A stretch of 55,251 nt of DNA from Nocardia anaemiae NBRC 100462 (GTDB lineage Bacteria; Actinomycetota; Actinomycetes; Mycobacteriales; Mycobacteriaceae), in contig NZ_BDAZ01000065.1 in NCBI RefSeq assembly GCF_001612725.1, positions 1 to 55,251 of the forward strand. Direction: 5' to 3'. A program made the position numbers and the translations under genes. How positions within the stretch are numbered: position 1 is the first letter of the stretch; each line of letters opens with the position of its first letter. The notes under the pieces are model-generated. The model was not told where the DNA came from. It was given only the letters and a program-made list of their open reading frames with translations, and did not search any database. Positions 35,048 through 42,994 of this stretch are shown in pieces.

Positions 35048-36577
35048 GTGCTGCCACCCGGATTGGACCCGCGCACACCGGTGCTCGTCGGCGTCGGACA
35101 GATCGTGCACCGCACCGGCGAGCCCGGCTTGCCCGGACCGGTCGAACTCGCCGCCGAATCGCTGCGCCGCGCGGGCGCCGACAGCGGCACCGGGGACCGG
35201 CTATTGCGCTCGGCCGATCTGATCGCGGCCGCGGCCCCGGTGACGAGGCCGTATCCGGATCTCGGCGGGTTGGTCGCGGCGGAATTGGGCGCCGCGCCGA
35301 AGCACACACTGCAATCCGCGCGATTCGGCGGTGACGCGCCGCAGCGCCTGGTCAATACCGTCGCCCAGGCCATTGCCGACGGACGCTGCGAGGTCGCCCT
35401 GATCACCGGTGCCGAATCGGTCGCATCCTGGAATGCGGCCACCCGCACCGGCGCCGCACTCGATTGGCCAGAGCAGGGCGAGGATGTGCGACCGACCGAG
35501 CTCATCGGCACCGAGCGCGGCCCCAATTCAGAGATGGAGACGGCGGCGGGGCTGTGGGGGCCGATCTACTTCTATGCGCTGATGGAGACCGCGCTGCGCG
35601 GACGGCTCGGCCTGAGCGAGGCCGCGCATCGCGAGCGGATCGGGGGACTGTGGTCGCGGCTCTCGGCGGTCGCGGCCCGGAATCCGTATGCGTGGCAGCC
35701 CGCCGAACACTCGATCCAGGATCTGATGACGCCGACGCGCACGAATCGCATGGTGTCCTCGCCTTATCCGAAGCTGCTCGTCGCGAACCTGTCCGTGGAT
35801 CAGGGCGCGGGGCTGATCCTGTGCAGTGCGGCCGCGGCCGACGCGGCGGGCGTGCCGAGGGACCGCTGGGTCTTTACGCACGGCGGGGCGAGCGCCACCG
35901 ATGAGTGGTTCGTCTCCGAACGCGCGGATCTGTCCAGGTCACCGGCCATCGCCGCGGCCGGGCGGGCGGCATTGTCGGGCGCGGGTATCGACATCGACGA
36001 TGTCGCGCATATCGACCTGTACTCGTGCTTCCCGGTCGCGGTGCAGGTCGCGGCCGAGGCGCTCGGGCTGCCGATCGACGATCCGGCGCGTCCGCTGTCG
36101 GTCACCGGCGGACTCACCTTCGCTGGCGGCCCCGGCAATAACTACGCGACCCATTCGATCGCGACGCTGGCCGGTCGGCTGCGCGATGACCCGTCGGCCT
36201 ACGGCTTGGCGAGCGCACTCGGCTGGTACATCACCAAGCACGCCATCGGTGTCTACTCCGCCCGCCCACCTGCGCGACTCTTCCATGCCGTCGAACCGGA
36301 AGTGCCTGTAGCACGGCGTGATACGGCACCCGGCTACACCGGTCCGGCAACCGTCGAGGCCTACACCGTCGCCTACCGCAAGGGGCCCGCGCCCGAACAC
36401 GCCGACGAACCCGAGGCCGTGGTGATCAGCGCGTTGACTCCGGCCGGTGCCCGCATACTGGTTCGGGCGTCCGATTCGGAAACCGTCGCGGCGTTCACCG
36501 ACGGCGACCCGATCGGCGCGGACGCCGATGTGATCGCCGCCGATAAGCTCATCATGCTCACCGAGAGGACCGTCTAA
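35048..36577 (+). CDS. Thiolase-like protein type 1 (TLP1-like), lacking the nucleophile Cys
   Basis: The 509-residue protein has the thiolase double fold (TPVLVGVGQIVHRTG, VALITGAESVAS, HIDLYSCFPVAVQVAAEALG, GGLTFAGGPGNNYATHS). The usual N-terminal active-site Cys is missing: the segment reads LQSARFGGDAPQRLVN. An extra C-terminal domain of about 110 residues with a beta-rich, OB-like pattern follows (EAYTVAYRKGP, AVVISALTPAGARILVRA). This matches the monomeric TLP1 proteins of mycobacteria, whose reaction is not established. GTG 35048 has GGAGGA 3 nt upstream. The stop overlaps the start of the next crotonase by one base. Confidence 0.85.
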   Translation: MLPPGLDPRTPVLVGVGQIVHRTGEPGLPGPVELAAESLRRAGADSGTGDRLLRSADLIAAAAPVTRPYPDLGGLVAAELGAAPKHTLQSARFGGDAPQRLVNTVAQAIADGRCEVALITGAESVASWNAATRTGAALDWPEQGEDVRPTELIGTERGPNSEMETAAGLWGPIYFYALMETALRGRLGLSEAAHRERIGGLWSRLSAVAARNPYAWQPAEHSIQDLMTPTRTNRMVSSPYPKLLVANLSVDQGAGLILCSAAAADAAGVPRDRWVFTHGGASATDEWFVSERADLSRSPAIAAAGRAALSGAGIDIDDVAHIDLYSCFPVAVQVAAEALGLPIDDPARPLSVTGGLTFAGGPGNNYATHSIATLAGRLRDDPSAYGLASALGWYITKHAIGVYSARPPARLFHAVEPEVPVARRDTAPGYTGPATVEAYTVAYRKGPAPEHADEPEAVVISALTPAGARILVRASDSETVAAFTDGDPIGADADVIAADKLIMLTERTV

Positions 36578-37395
36578 TGAATTCAGCATCGCACAGCGAC
36601 TCCGTGAGCGGTGGCGGCCGGGAGACGGGTGAGCCCGATCTTGTGCTGGTCGAAAAGCGTGGTCCGATAACGCTTTTGACCATCAATCGCCCGGAAGCCC
36701 GCAATGCCGTCAACCTGGCCACCGCGCAGGCCATCGAGGCGGCCGTCGACGAATTCGAGGCCGACGATGCCGCGCGTGTGCTCGTGCTCACCGGCGCGGG
36801 CGCGGCCTTCAGTGCCGGAATGGATCTCGTCGCGGCATCCAAGGGTGAGATGCCGATGACCCCCAACCGGGGTCCACTCGGCATTGCCGCCAAACCGCCC
36901 GTCAAGCCGATGATTTCGGCCGTCGAGGGTTTCGCGCTGGCCGGAGGGTTCGAACTCGCGCTCTCCGGCGATCTCATTGTCGCCGCGAACAATGCCCAGT
37001 TCGGTATCCCCGAGGTCAAGCGCGGTCTGGTGGCCGCGGGCGGCGGCGTACTGCGACTGACCCAGCGGCTGCCGCGCCCCATTGCCGCGGAGCTGGCACT
37101 CACCGGTGGCCGCATCGATGCCGAACGGCTCTACCAGCTCGGGCTGGTCAACCGGCTCACCGAACCCGGCGCGGCACTCGACGGCGCATTGGCGCTGGCG
37201 GCCGAAATCGTCGCGGCCGCACCGCTTTCGGTGGCGGCGAGTAAGCGGATCATCGATGAATCCCCGGATTGGTCGGTCGCAGAGGGATTCGCCAAACAGG
37301 GCGAAATCGCGCTGCCCGCGCTGTTCTCCAAGGATGCCGCCGAGGGTGCGCTCGCCTTCGCGCAGAAGCGCGAACCCCAGTGGCAGGGACGCTGA
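36577..37395 (+). CDS. Enoyl-CoA hydratase family protein (crotonase)
   Basis: The 272-residue protein has an acidic/Ser-rich start and then the crotonase core. This comprises LTINRPEARNAVNLATAQ, AAFSAGMDLVAASKG, the oxyanion motif ISAVEGFALAGGFELALSGD and AQFGIPEVKRGLVAAGGG with the catalytic-Glu position. Its ATG overlaps the previous stop (TAATG), so it is translationally coupled. With the thiolase-like protein and TetR it forms one operon for an unknown acyl-CoA. It is distinct from the crotonase at 34188; the two share little beyond family motifs. Confidence 0.88.
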   Translation: MNSASHSDSVSGGGRETGEPDLVLVEKRGPITLLTINRPEARNAVNLATAQAIEAAVDEFEADDAARVLVLTGAGAAFSAGMDLVAASKGEMPMTPNRGPLGIAAKPPVKPMISAVEGFALAGGFELALSGDLIVAANNAQFGIPEVKRGLVAAGGGVLRLTQRLPRPIAAELALTGGRIDAERLYQLGLVNRLTEPGAALDGALALAAEIVAAAPLSVAASKRIIDESPDWSVAEGFAKQGEIALPALFSKDAAEGALAFAQKREPQWQGR

Positions 37396-37399
37396 TCCG

Positions 37400-38041
37400 A
37401 TGTCCGAACGCGTCCGGGAGACGCAGGCGCAGCGGAGCTCGCGCATGCGCACGCGGCTCCTGGACGCGGCGGTGGAGAGTCTGGTCGAGGTCGGCTACGC
37501 CGGTACCACCACACTCGAGGTGCAGAAGCGGGCCGGGGTGCCGCGCGGCACGCTGCAACACCACTTCCCGACCAAGGCGGATCTGCTCGCCGGTGCCGTC
37601 GAACATCTGGCCGAGCGCCGATTCGCCCAGCTGACAAGGGAATTCGAGGCGATTCCGGTCGATGCCGATCGACTCGAAACCGCGGTCGAGCTGACCATGC
37701 GCATGTTCACCGGGCCGTCGTTCTGGGCGGCGCTGGAGATGTGGGTCGGCGCGCGCACCGACCCCGAGCTGCTCGCCGCTTTCCTACCGCTGGAGCATCG
37801 ACTATTCGACCTGATGCACAACAGCATTCGCGATATCTTCCGTCAGGAGTTCCCGGATGACCCGCGCGTGCCGACCATTACCGAATTCACCATCGAGATC
37901 ATGACCGGTCTCGCCATGCGTGTGCTGCTCACCGGCGATCTGGACCGCAATCGAATCCTCCGGCGGCGCTGGGGAAATGCGGTCCGGATCCTGCTCGGCA
38001 CGGCGGATCCGGCAACACTGACGGTCAGGAATGTGGACTGA
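37400..38041 (+). CDS. TetR-family regulator of the acyl-CoA operon
   Basis: The 213-residue protein has a TetR helix-turn-helix at about residues 16-62 (RTRLLDAAVESLVEVGYAGT, LEVQKRAGVPRGTLQHHFPT) and an all-helical ligand domain. It begins 4 bp after the crotonase stop and is the last gene of the thiolase-like operon. The 22-bp dyad in that operon's promoter is its likely operator; this is inferred from position. Its last 17 bases overlap the end of the convergent hydrolase gene. Confidence 0.88.
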   Translation: MSERVRETQAQRSSRMRTRLLDAAVESLVEVGYAGTTTLEVQKRAGVPRGTLQHHFPTKADLLAGAVEHLAERRFAQLTREFEAIPVDADRLETAVELTMRMFTGPSFWAALEMWVGARTDPELLAAFLPLEHRLFDLMHNSIRDIFRQEFPDDPRVPTITEFTIEIMTGLAMRVLLTGDLDRNRILRRRWGNAVRILLGTADPATLTVRNVD

Positions 38042-38813
38042 TGGTGTCGAGCAGGACCTGCGCGCAGCCCGCCGGATCGTCGAAGAACGGGGTGTGGCCG
38101 CTGCCGTGCAGCGTGACGTGGCGGGCATTCGGCAGCACGGTGCGTGCCTTCCTGCTCTGGGTGGCGTAGGTCAGCAGGATATCCCGGTTGCCCCACGCGA
38201 TGGTGACGGGAATGTCGGCCAGCGCACCGATTTCGTGCAATTTCGCATCGGTGAAGGAGGCAAGGGCGGGCTCGAAGCCGGGTGCGTCGGCCGCGTCGGC
38301 GGCGGTGTCGATGGCCACCTGTGGATCGATCGCCCACGGCTTGCCGAAGACCAGTGACAGGAATGCGGTGCGGCCCGCGGCGGTGCCGAGCACGTCGGGC
38401 AGCCATCGGCGCAGTACCAGGGCCAGTTGGCGGGATTTGCCGAGCGACTGTTGGCACCACACCCGGCCGGGGGTGTCCCAGAATCCGATCGGCGAAAATG
38501 CCGTGACCGAGCGGGCCGCACCCCGCGCGCCGAGGTTAAGGCTGATGAGTCCGCCCATCGAATTGCCCGCAAGATGCGGACGCTCGATGCCCTGTTCGGT
38601 GAGGAAGTCGGCGAGTGCTTCGGTGAGGGTGTCGACGGTGGTGTGCTCGATCGGCGCGGAACCGGCGAAGCCGGGCAGATCGACGGCGATGACATCGAAG
38701 GATTCGGCGAGGGTGTCGATGATCGGCTCCCACACCTGCCAGCGGCTGCCTACGCCGTGCACCATGACCAGCGGTTCCCCCGCGCCTGCCCGGTGGTGGT
38801 TCAACGTCGTCAT
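38025..38813 (-). CDS. Alpha/beta-fold hydrolase
   Basis: The 262-residue protein is a classical alpha/beta-hydrolase. It has an oxyanion start PLVMVHGVGSRWQVWEPI, DLPGFAGS and the nucleophile elbow LAGNSMGGLISLNLG. The acid lies in the IAWGNRDILLTY segment and the catalytic His in VTLHGSGHTPFFDDP. The substrate is unknown; related enzymes hydrolyse esters or cleave ring products. ATG 38813 starts MTTLNHHRAGAGEP, the normal family N-terminus. The 3' end overlaps the TetR gene by 17 bp in opposite orientation. Confidence 0.88.
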   Translation of the reverse strand: MTTLNHHRAGAGEPLVMVHGVGSRWQVWEPIIDTLAESFDVIAVDLPGFAGSAPIEHTTVDTLTEALADFLTEQGIERPHLAGNSMGGLISLNLGARGAARSVTAFSPIGFWDTPGRVWCQQSLGKSRQLALVLRRWLPDVLGTAAGRTAFLSLVFGKPWAIDPQVAIDTAADAADAPGFEPALASFTDAKLHEIGALADIPVTIAWGNRDILLTYATQSRKARTVLPNARHVTLHGSGHTPFFDDPAGCAQVLLDTISPHS

Positions 38814-38919
38814 AGCTGTGACCGTACAGCGATTCCCGGCGGTCGGACCGAGATTTCCGGCCACGGCCGAGGCGGGATTCGCGCTGGTAGTCAGCCGAAA
38901 CGCCGGTACGATAAATGGT

Positions 38920-39144
38920 ATGGCAACGCGTAAGGTCACCCTCTCGCTGGACGAGGCGTCCTGGGCCTTCGCCGAACAGGCGGCGGCTCGCGCTGGGATG
39001 TCGCCGTCGGCGTGGATATCGAAGGCAGCGCGTCGCGAAGCCGTTCGGACCGGCGTCGGTCCGGTACCCGATGTGACGGCGCTGGCCGGGGCGGACGAGG
39101 CGGAGCTGGCCGCCGCCGAGGAGGCGATGCGTGCGCAGGGGTGA
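38920..39144 (+). CDS. Ribbon-helix-helix-type antitoxin (MazE-like)
   Basis: The 74-residue protein starts MATRKVTLSLDEASWAFAE, a beta strand then helix typical of ribbon-helix-helix antitoxins. A second helix (MSPSAWISKAARREAV) and an acidic Ala/Glu-rich C-terminus suited to wrapping a toxin follow. Its stop lies 14 bp inside the next gene, which encodes a MazF-like protein, so the two are coupled. It presumably represses its own promoter. The assignment rests on the paired arrangement. Confidence 0.7.
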   Translation: MATRKVTLSLDEASWAFAEQAAARAGMSPSAWISKAARREAVRTGVGPVPDVTALAGADEAELAAAEEAMRAQG

Positions 39145-39427
39145 ACTGTGGACCTATCACCCACACGGTTCGCCGCGGCGCCGTACCGTCGTGCTCATCA
39201 GCAGTGATGGCATCAATGAATCACCGAGGCAGTGGCTGATCGCCGCCGAGGTCGTCGACGAGGACCCGCTGGACATTCTGGCTGTGCCCGTGGAGCGGCA
39301 CGGTTGGGTGCACGCCGGGAATATCGGTCGCATCTATCGCGGCTGGCTGGCCGAGGCCATCGACGAGATGGAAGCGGATGCGCTGGAGCGGTTGGATACC
39401 GCGTTGCGCGCGGCCATGGACCTGTAA
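39131..39427 (+). CDS. MazF/PemK-like toxin
   Basis: The 98-residue protein begins MRRGELWTYHPHGSPRRRTV, the usual MazF opening in which GELW is followed by the R-P-V-L-type strand. It then has VVLISSDGINESPRQW and GWVHAGNIGRIYRGWL, matching the central strand pairs of the PemK fold. MazF toxins are sequence-specific endoribonucleases. It uses GTG 39131 with GAGG upstream, inside the end of the antitoxin gene. The sequence is divergent enough that target and activity cannot be predicted. Confidence 0.65.
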   Translation: MRRGELWTYHPHGSPRRRTVVLISSDGINESPRQWLIAAEVVDEDPLDILAVPVERHGWVHAGNIGRIYRGWLAEAIDEMEADALERLDTALRAAMDL

Positions 39428-39542
39428 CCCCTTCCCGACTGGGAAGTCGATCGCCGCGCTACCGCTTGACCCCGTACGGCATTATCGTTGCGGCACCACC
39501 GCGGTGGCCGTGTATTCGAACTGAATCGAGAAGAGGAATCAG

Positions 39543-39872
39543 GTGCGGACCTTCCTGATCGCCGCAGCGCTCGTCGCGCTGCCGGTACTGGCGGCTTGCG
39601 GCAACGACAAGGCCGCGGACCAGCCCGCGGTAACCCAAGCGGACCTCTCCAAGTCGCTGCAGGACAAGGGACTCAAGGACAAGAGCCTGGCCGACTGCGC
39701 CGCCAAGCTCTATGTGGACCAAGGCATTTCGCAGGAGGGCCTGCGCAAGATGATCAGCGACGAATACGACACCAAGGCCGCGGACCCGAATAATTTCGGC
39801 ATGAGCCAGTCCGATGCCGATAAGGCCCGCGAGGCCAACACCAAGATCTTCACCGAATGCCGCGCGAAATAA
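39543..39872 (+). CDS. Small secreted lipoprotein
   Basis: The 109-residue protein has a lipoprotein signal with lipobox LAAC (Cys19) after MRTFLIAAALVALPVL. The mature part is small, charged and helical (SLQDKGLKDKSLADCAAKLY) with two further cysteines that could form a disulfide. I do not recognise the family. GTG 39543 is preceded by AAGAGGAA. A perfect hairpin terminator follows at 39885. Confidence 0.8.
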   Translation: MRTFLIAAALVALPVLAACGNDKAADQPAVTQADLSKSLQDKGLKDKSLADCAAKLYVDQGISQEGLRKMISDEYDTKAADPNNFGMSQSDADKAREANTKIFTECRAK

Positions 39873-39884
39873 CGGGTTGACCTC

Positions 39885-39911
39885 CGCCCCGAACCCAGTG
39901 GGTTCGGGGCG
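39885..39911 (+). terminator. Hairpin terminator after the lipoprotein gene
   Basis: Perfect 12-bp arms CGCCCCGAACCC and GGGTTCGGGGCG (39900-39911) enclose a 3-nt loop, 13 bp after the stop codon. Confidence 0.88.
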
Positions 39912-40017
39912 TGGCCCGGTGAAGCCATTGCGCCACTACGACACTCAGCGGCTCAGGTCAGGGAGTTGACCGGCATAGTGGCTGGTCTGATAAAGTCGCG
40001 GACGCGCATAGCGCGCT

Positions 40018-40088
40018 GCCGATGTAGTTCAATGGTAGAACTTCTGCTTCCCAAGCAGACAGCGCGGGTTCGATTCCCGTCATCGGCT
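40018..40088 (+). tRNA. tRNA-Gly (anticodon CCC)
   Basis: The acceptor stem pairs GCCGATG (40018-40024) with CATCGGC (40081-40087). The T-arm carries GGTTCGATTCC. The anticodon stem TCTGC/GCAGA encloses the loop TTCCCAA, giving anticodon CCC at 40050-40052. The discriminator is T and CCA is not encoded. Length is 71 nt. Confidence 0.96.
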
Positions 40089-40092
40089 CAAA

Positions 40093-40127
40093 AGGGCCCT
40101 GACCAGCATATTTGCGGTCGGGGCCCT
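40093..40127 (+). terminator. Hairpin terminator after tRNA-Gly
   Basis: Arms AGGGCCCTGACC and GGTCGGGGCCCT pair with one G-T wobble around an 11-nt AT-rich loop, and a short T-rich stretch (GTTGTTTG) follows. The CDGSH gene ends 16 bp later on the other strand and may use it too. Confidence 0.75.
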
Positions 40128-40142
40128 GTTGTTTGCGCAGGC

Positions 40143-40352
40143 CTACGCGGTTCGATCGCGGCGGTGTTTGCGGTGGCTCGTGTCGCACAGTGGGTAATTC
40201 TTCGAGCGACGGCACAGGCAGATGGCCACCAGGAAACGGTCGCAGTGCAGTGTTCGTCCGTCGGCAGTCACCAGCTCGACCGGGCCCTCGACCAACATGG
40301 GCCCGTCGTCGGTGAAGGACAGTCGGCGTACCGGATCAGATTCGGTCGGCAC
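40143..40352 (-). CDS. CDGSH iron-sulfur domain protein
   Basis: The 69-residue protein carries one CDGSH motif: CLCRRSKNYPLCDTSH fits C-x-C-x2-S-x3-P-x-C-D-x-S-H, with Thr in place of the usual Gly. The three Cys and the His would bind a labile [2Fe-2S] cluster. The N-terminal part (GPMLVEGPVELVTADGRTL) is the usual strand pair. GTG 40352 lies 17 bp inside the end of the upstream methyltransferase gene, so translation is coupled. It is the last gene of a three-gene unit with a diiron-type protein, for which it may supply electrons or iron. Confidence 0.88.
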   Translation of the reverse strand: MPTESDPVRRLSFTDDGPMLVEGPVELVTADGRTLHCDRFLVAICLCRRSKNYPLCDTSHRKHRRDRTA

Positions 40353-40980
40353 GGATCACCACCAGCTCTTCATGTCGTTGTCGTGGACCGATCAAACCGG
40401 TCGCCTCGAGCCAGGCGGCGCGCCCGCGCATCACCGGACCGAACGGCAGGATGGCCCTGGCGACGATCGCCGCCTTCAGTCCGCCGCCGCGCAGTTGGGT
40501 GAGGGTGCGATCCGGATCGCAGACCGCGGAGTGCACGATCAGCCCGATACCGTTGTGCGCCAACAGCGTCGGCAATCTGCCGCACAGCTGGTTCAGTACG
40601 GTCCTGCCGTGCTGTCCGGCGTCCCAAGCGCGCGTATGCCCCCGACCCGGGTGAGCGCTCGGTACATACGGCGGATTGGCGACCACCACATCGAATCGGC
40701 GATCGCCCAGCGCGGTGGCGACATCGCCGCGCACGACCTCCACGCCGATGCCGCGGATGCGGCTGTTGAGCCAGGCCGAGGCGACCGCCGCCCGGGAGAT
40801 ATCCACGGCGGTGACCGACGCGGCTCCGGCCAGCGCCGCGTGGATCGCGAGTACTCCGGTTCCGGTGCAGGCATCCAACGCGCGCCCGCCGCGCGGCACC
40901 GGAGCGTCCCGCATGGCGCGGGCGAGCAACCAGGTATCGGCTTGCGGGCGATAAACGCCCGGCGGGCGAATCAACATCAC
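40336..40980 (-). CDS. HemK2/MTQ2-like methyltransferase
   Basis: The 214-residue protein starts MMLIRPPGVYRPQADTWLLA, the N-terminus typical of the HemK2/MTQ2 group. It has motif I ALDACTGTGVLAIHAALAG, the acidic VTAVDISRAAVASAW and the amide-methyltransferase signature VVANPPYVPSAH. Relatives methylate glutamine in release factors, but these short actinobacterial forms are not proven to do so. It starts 9 bp after the diiron protein gene and overlaps the CDGSH gene, so a dedicated substrate within this cassette is possible. Confidence 0.85.
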   Translation of the reverse strand: MMLIRPPGVYRPQADTWLLARAMRDAPVPRGGRALDACTGTGVLAIHAALAGAASVTAVDISRAAVASAWLNSRIRGIGVEVVRGDVATALGDRRFDVVVANPPYVPSAHPGRGHTRAWDAGQHGRTVLNQLCGRLPTLLAHNGIGLIVHSAVCDPDRTLTQLRGGGLKAAIVARAILPFGPVMRGRAAWLEATGLIGPRQRHEELVVIRADRI

Positions 40981-40989
40981 ATTCGCCGA

Positions 40990-42036
40990 TTAACCCGAAT
41001 AGTGCGCGGCAATCGGGTCCGCTGGTATCGAATCGGGGCCGAGGAGTCCGGGACCGCGCAGCGAACTGCGCCCATGTGCCCAGCTCTGGGCGAGAACATG
41101 ATCGGCGAAGCGATCTTCGAGCAGGTTGGTGGCCTGGATGCCGAGGACGATCGACGAGGTCAGTTCGGGTTGGCGGGCGATCAGGTCGCCGATCACATCG
41201 CGTCGCATGACCTGTTCGTGGACCGCGTCCGCCTCGACATGTTCGGTGTAGAACCGCACGCACTGCGGGGCCGCATCGAGTCTGCGCAGGGCTTCGACCA
41301 TCCGTGCCGCCCCCGGCGACGATGTTGTCTCAACGGTTGCGAAGTGTCCGACCAGCGCACCGCGCAAGTGCCGATGCAGCCCGAATAGCGACATCATGTT
41401 GACCACCGCCAGCATCGGCGCGGGCACCACATCGAGGTAGTACAGATAGCCGGACTCCAGCCCGGCCGCGGCCATCAGGTCCGCGTAGAGCTGTGCGTGC
41501 ACGCGCTCGCCGCGCCCGCCACCGAATTCGTCGAACTCCACCGCGACCAGCGATGCCTTGGCCTGACCGCGCAGTCTGGGGATCACCCACGCATACGGAT
41601 CGGCCTCCTTGTGGTGGTAGATCGATCGATGCACGAAATACTCACGCAGCTGCCACCATTCACCGGCCTCCCACAGGTGCGCGCCGATGCCGGTCGGCTC
41701 GGTGGGCTCGGTGACCAACTGTGTCAGCTCGGCGTCCAGGTCCGTGCCGCCCGGCACGTCCCGCAGCAGCGCGTCGAGGAACTGTTTTTCACATGCGGCC
41801 CGCAATTCCAGTAACCGCGGATTCCACTCCCACCCTGGATCGACCCCGTCGAACCCCTGGTAGTGCAGCTCGTAACACAGCTGCAGAGCCAGTTGCAGAT
41901 CTTCGCCGTACGGATCCGCATCGATCATGGGCGGAACGGGGCCACCGCCATCCCCGCGCAACACCTCGATGATCCCCGCGGAGAGTTCCCCGCGCGGTCC
42001 GGGCAGCACGGGCGCCGAAGTATCGACTGCTGTCAT
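40990..42036 (-). CDS. Iron-containing redox enzyme family protein (heme-oxygenase-like diiron fold)
   Basis: The 348-residue all-helical protein shows repeated E/H metal-ligand patterns: LCYELHYQGFDGVDPGWEW, EYFVHRSIYHHKEADPYAW, EFDEFGGGRGERVHAQLYAD and FYTEHVEADAVHEQVMRRD. This is the heme-oxygenase-like diiron group. Its known members carry out N-oxygenation, C-C cleavage or desaturation in specialised metabolism; this one has no assigned reaction. It is first of a unit with a HemK2-like methyltransferase and a CDGSH protein. Start ATG 42036 is divergent from dcd, 107 bp apart. Confidence 0.85.
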   Translation of the reverse strand: MTAVDTSAPVLPGPRGELSAGIIEVLRGDGGGPVPPMIDADPYGEDLQLALQLCYELHYQGFDGVDPGWEWNPRLLELRAACEKQFLDALLRDVPGGTDLDAELTQLVTEPTEPTGIGAHLWEAGEWWQLREYFVHRSIYHHKEADPYAWVIPRLRGQAKASLVAVEFDEFGGGRGERVHAQLYADLMAAAGLESGYLYYLDVVPAPMLAVVNMMSLFGLHRHLRGALVGHFATVETTSSPGAARMVEALRRLDAAPQCVRFYTEHVEADAVHEQVMRRDVIGDLIARQPELTSSIVLGIQATNLLEDRFADHVLAQSWAHGRSSLRGPGLLGPDSIPADPIAAHYSG

Positions 42037-42143
42037 GGTTGCGCAATACCCGACCTCGGCGAATCTATCGCCGCGCCGTCGGCCGAACTCGCGCGCGAAT
42101 GGCGGCTGAGGAGCGGTATCGAGCAGGCGCTACGCTCGTCGGC

Positions 42144-42716
42144 GTGCTGCTTTCCGATCGTGACATCCGTGCGGAGATCGCCGCTGGGCGTCTCGGTGTC
42201 GAGCCGCTGCTGGAAAACCTGATCCAGCCGTCGAGTATCGATGTGCGGCTCGATGGGCTGTTCCGGGTTTTCGACAACAGCCGCTACACCCATATCGATC
42301 CAGCGCAACGTCAGGATGAGCTGACCAGCCTGGTCGAGCCCGACGAGGGTGAGCCCTTCGTGCTGCATCCCGGCGAATTCGTGCTCGGCTCCACACTGGA
42401 GGTCTGCACGTTGCCGAATGATCTGGCCGGTCGGCTGGAAGGCAAGTCCAGTCTCGGACGGCTCGGCCTGCTGACCCATTCGACAGCGGGCTTCATCGAT
42501 CCTGGCTTCAGCGGACACATCACGCTGGAACTGTCGAATGTGGCGAATCTGCCGATCACCCTGTGGCCGGGTATGAAGATCGGTCAGCTGTGCCTGTTGC
42601 GCCTGACCAGCCCGGCCGAGAACCCCTACGGCAGCACCAGCGCGGGCTCGAAGTACCAGGGCCAGCGCGGGCCGACACCCTCGCGGTCCTATTTGAACTT
42701 CCCGCTGCCCACCTAG
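42144..42716 (+). CDS. dcd: dCTP deaminase (probably dUMP-forming)
   Basis: The 190-residue trimeric enzyme has the Dcd start MLLSDRDIRAEIAAGRLG. The nucleotide-binding segments IQPSSIDVRLD, AGRLEGKSSLGRLGL and HSTAGFIDPGFSGH hold the catalytic Glu. The C-terminal closing loop ends in YQGQRGPTPSRSY. The length and the mycobacterial relative (Rv0321) suggest the bifunctional form that releases dUMP directly. GTG 42144 is used rather than upstream in-frame starts because it gives the exact family N-terminus. The 280-bp region after the gene holds two hairpins. Confidence 0.95.
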   Translation: MLLSDRDIRAEIAAGRLGVEPLLENLIQPSSIDVRLDGLFRVFDNSRYTHIDPAQRQDELTSLVEPDEGEPFVLHPGEFVLGSTLEVCTLPNDLAGRLEGKSSLGRLGLLTHSTAGFIDPGFSGHITLELSNVANLPITLWPGMKIGQLCLLRLTSPAENPYGSTSAGSKYQGQRGPTPSRSYLNFPLPT

Positions 42717-42768
42717 GTCGATTTGCCAAGTGGCAGTGCGGGTTTCGGCGAACCGGAAGTAGCGCGGC

Positions 42769-42838
42769 AACCCGTACGTCGGCGTCGACCCGAGCGATCT
42801 TCCTCGGCTCGCTCGAATCGTGCGCCCACGTACGGGTT
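42769..42838. repeat. Nested inverted repeat downstream of dcd
   Basis: Outer arms AACCCGTACGT (42769-42779) and ACGTACGGGTT (42828-42838) are perfect over 11 bp, and inside them CGAGCG (42791) pairs with CGCTCG (42810). It forms an extended stem-loop in a gene-free gap between convergent genes. Confidence 0.7.
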
Positions 42839-42911
42839 TCGGCTCCGGCATGCAACTCCGGTGCCCTTTCGCTGCCATTCGCCAGCATGGAATCGGCTCG
42901 CAAACACCCGA

Positions 42912-42954
42912 CCGAGTCCGCCCCTGTCGACTGCCAATAGAGGGGCGGACTCGG
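42912..42954. terminator. Bidirectional hairpin terminator
   Basis: Perfect 14-bp arms CCGAGTCCGCCCCT and AGGGGCGGACTCGG (42941-42954) enclose a 15-nt loop. It lies between dcd and the convergent Prim-Pol-like gene. Confidence 0.8.
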
Positions 42955-42994
42955 TAGGCCCGGCGCCGAGTGGCGGCGGGGACCGACGACGCAT

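Noticed and set aside
40018..40127. Phage or island integration at tRNA-Gly
   Set aside because: The tRNA is intact, is followed by its own terminator, and no integrase or repeated 3' tRNA end was seen in the window.
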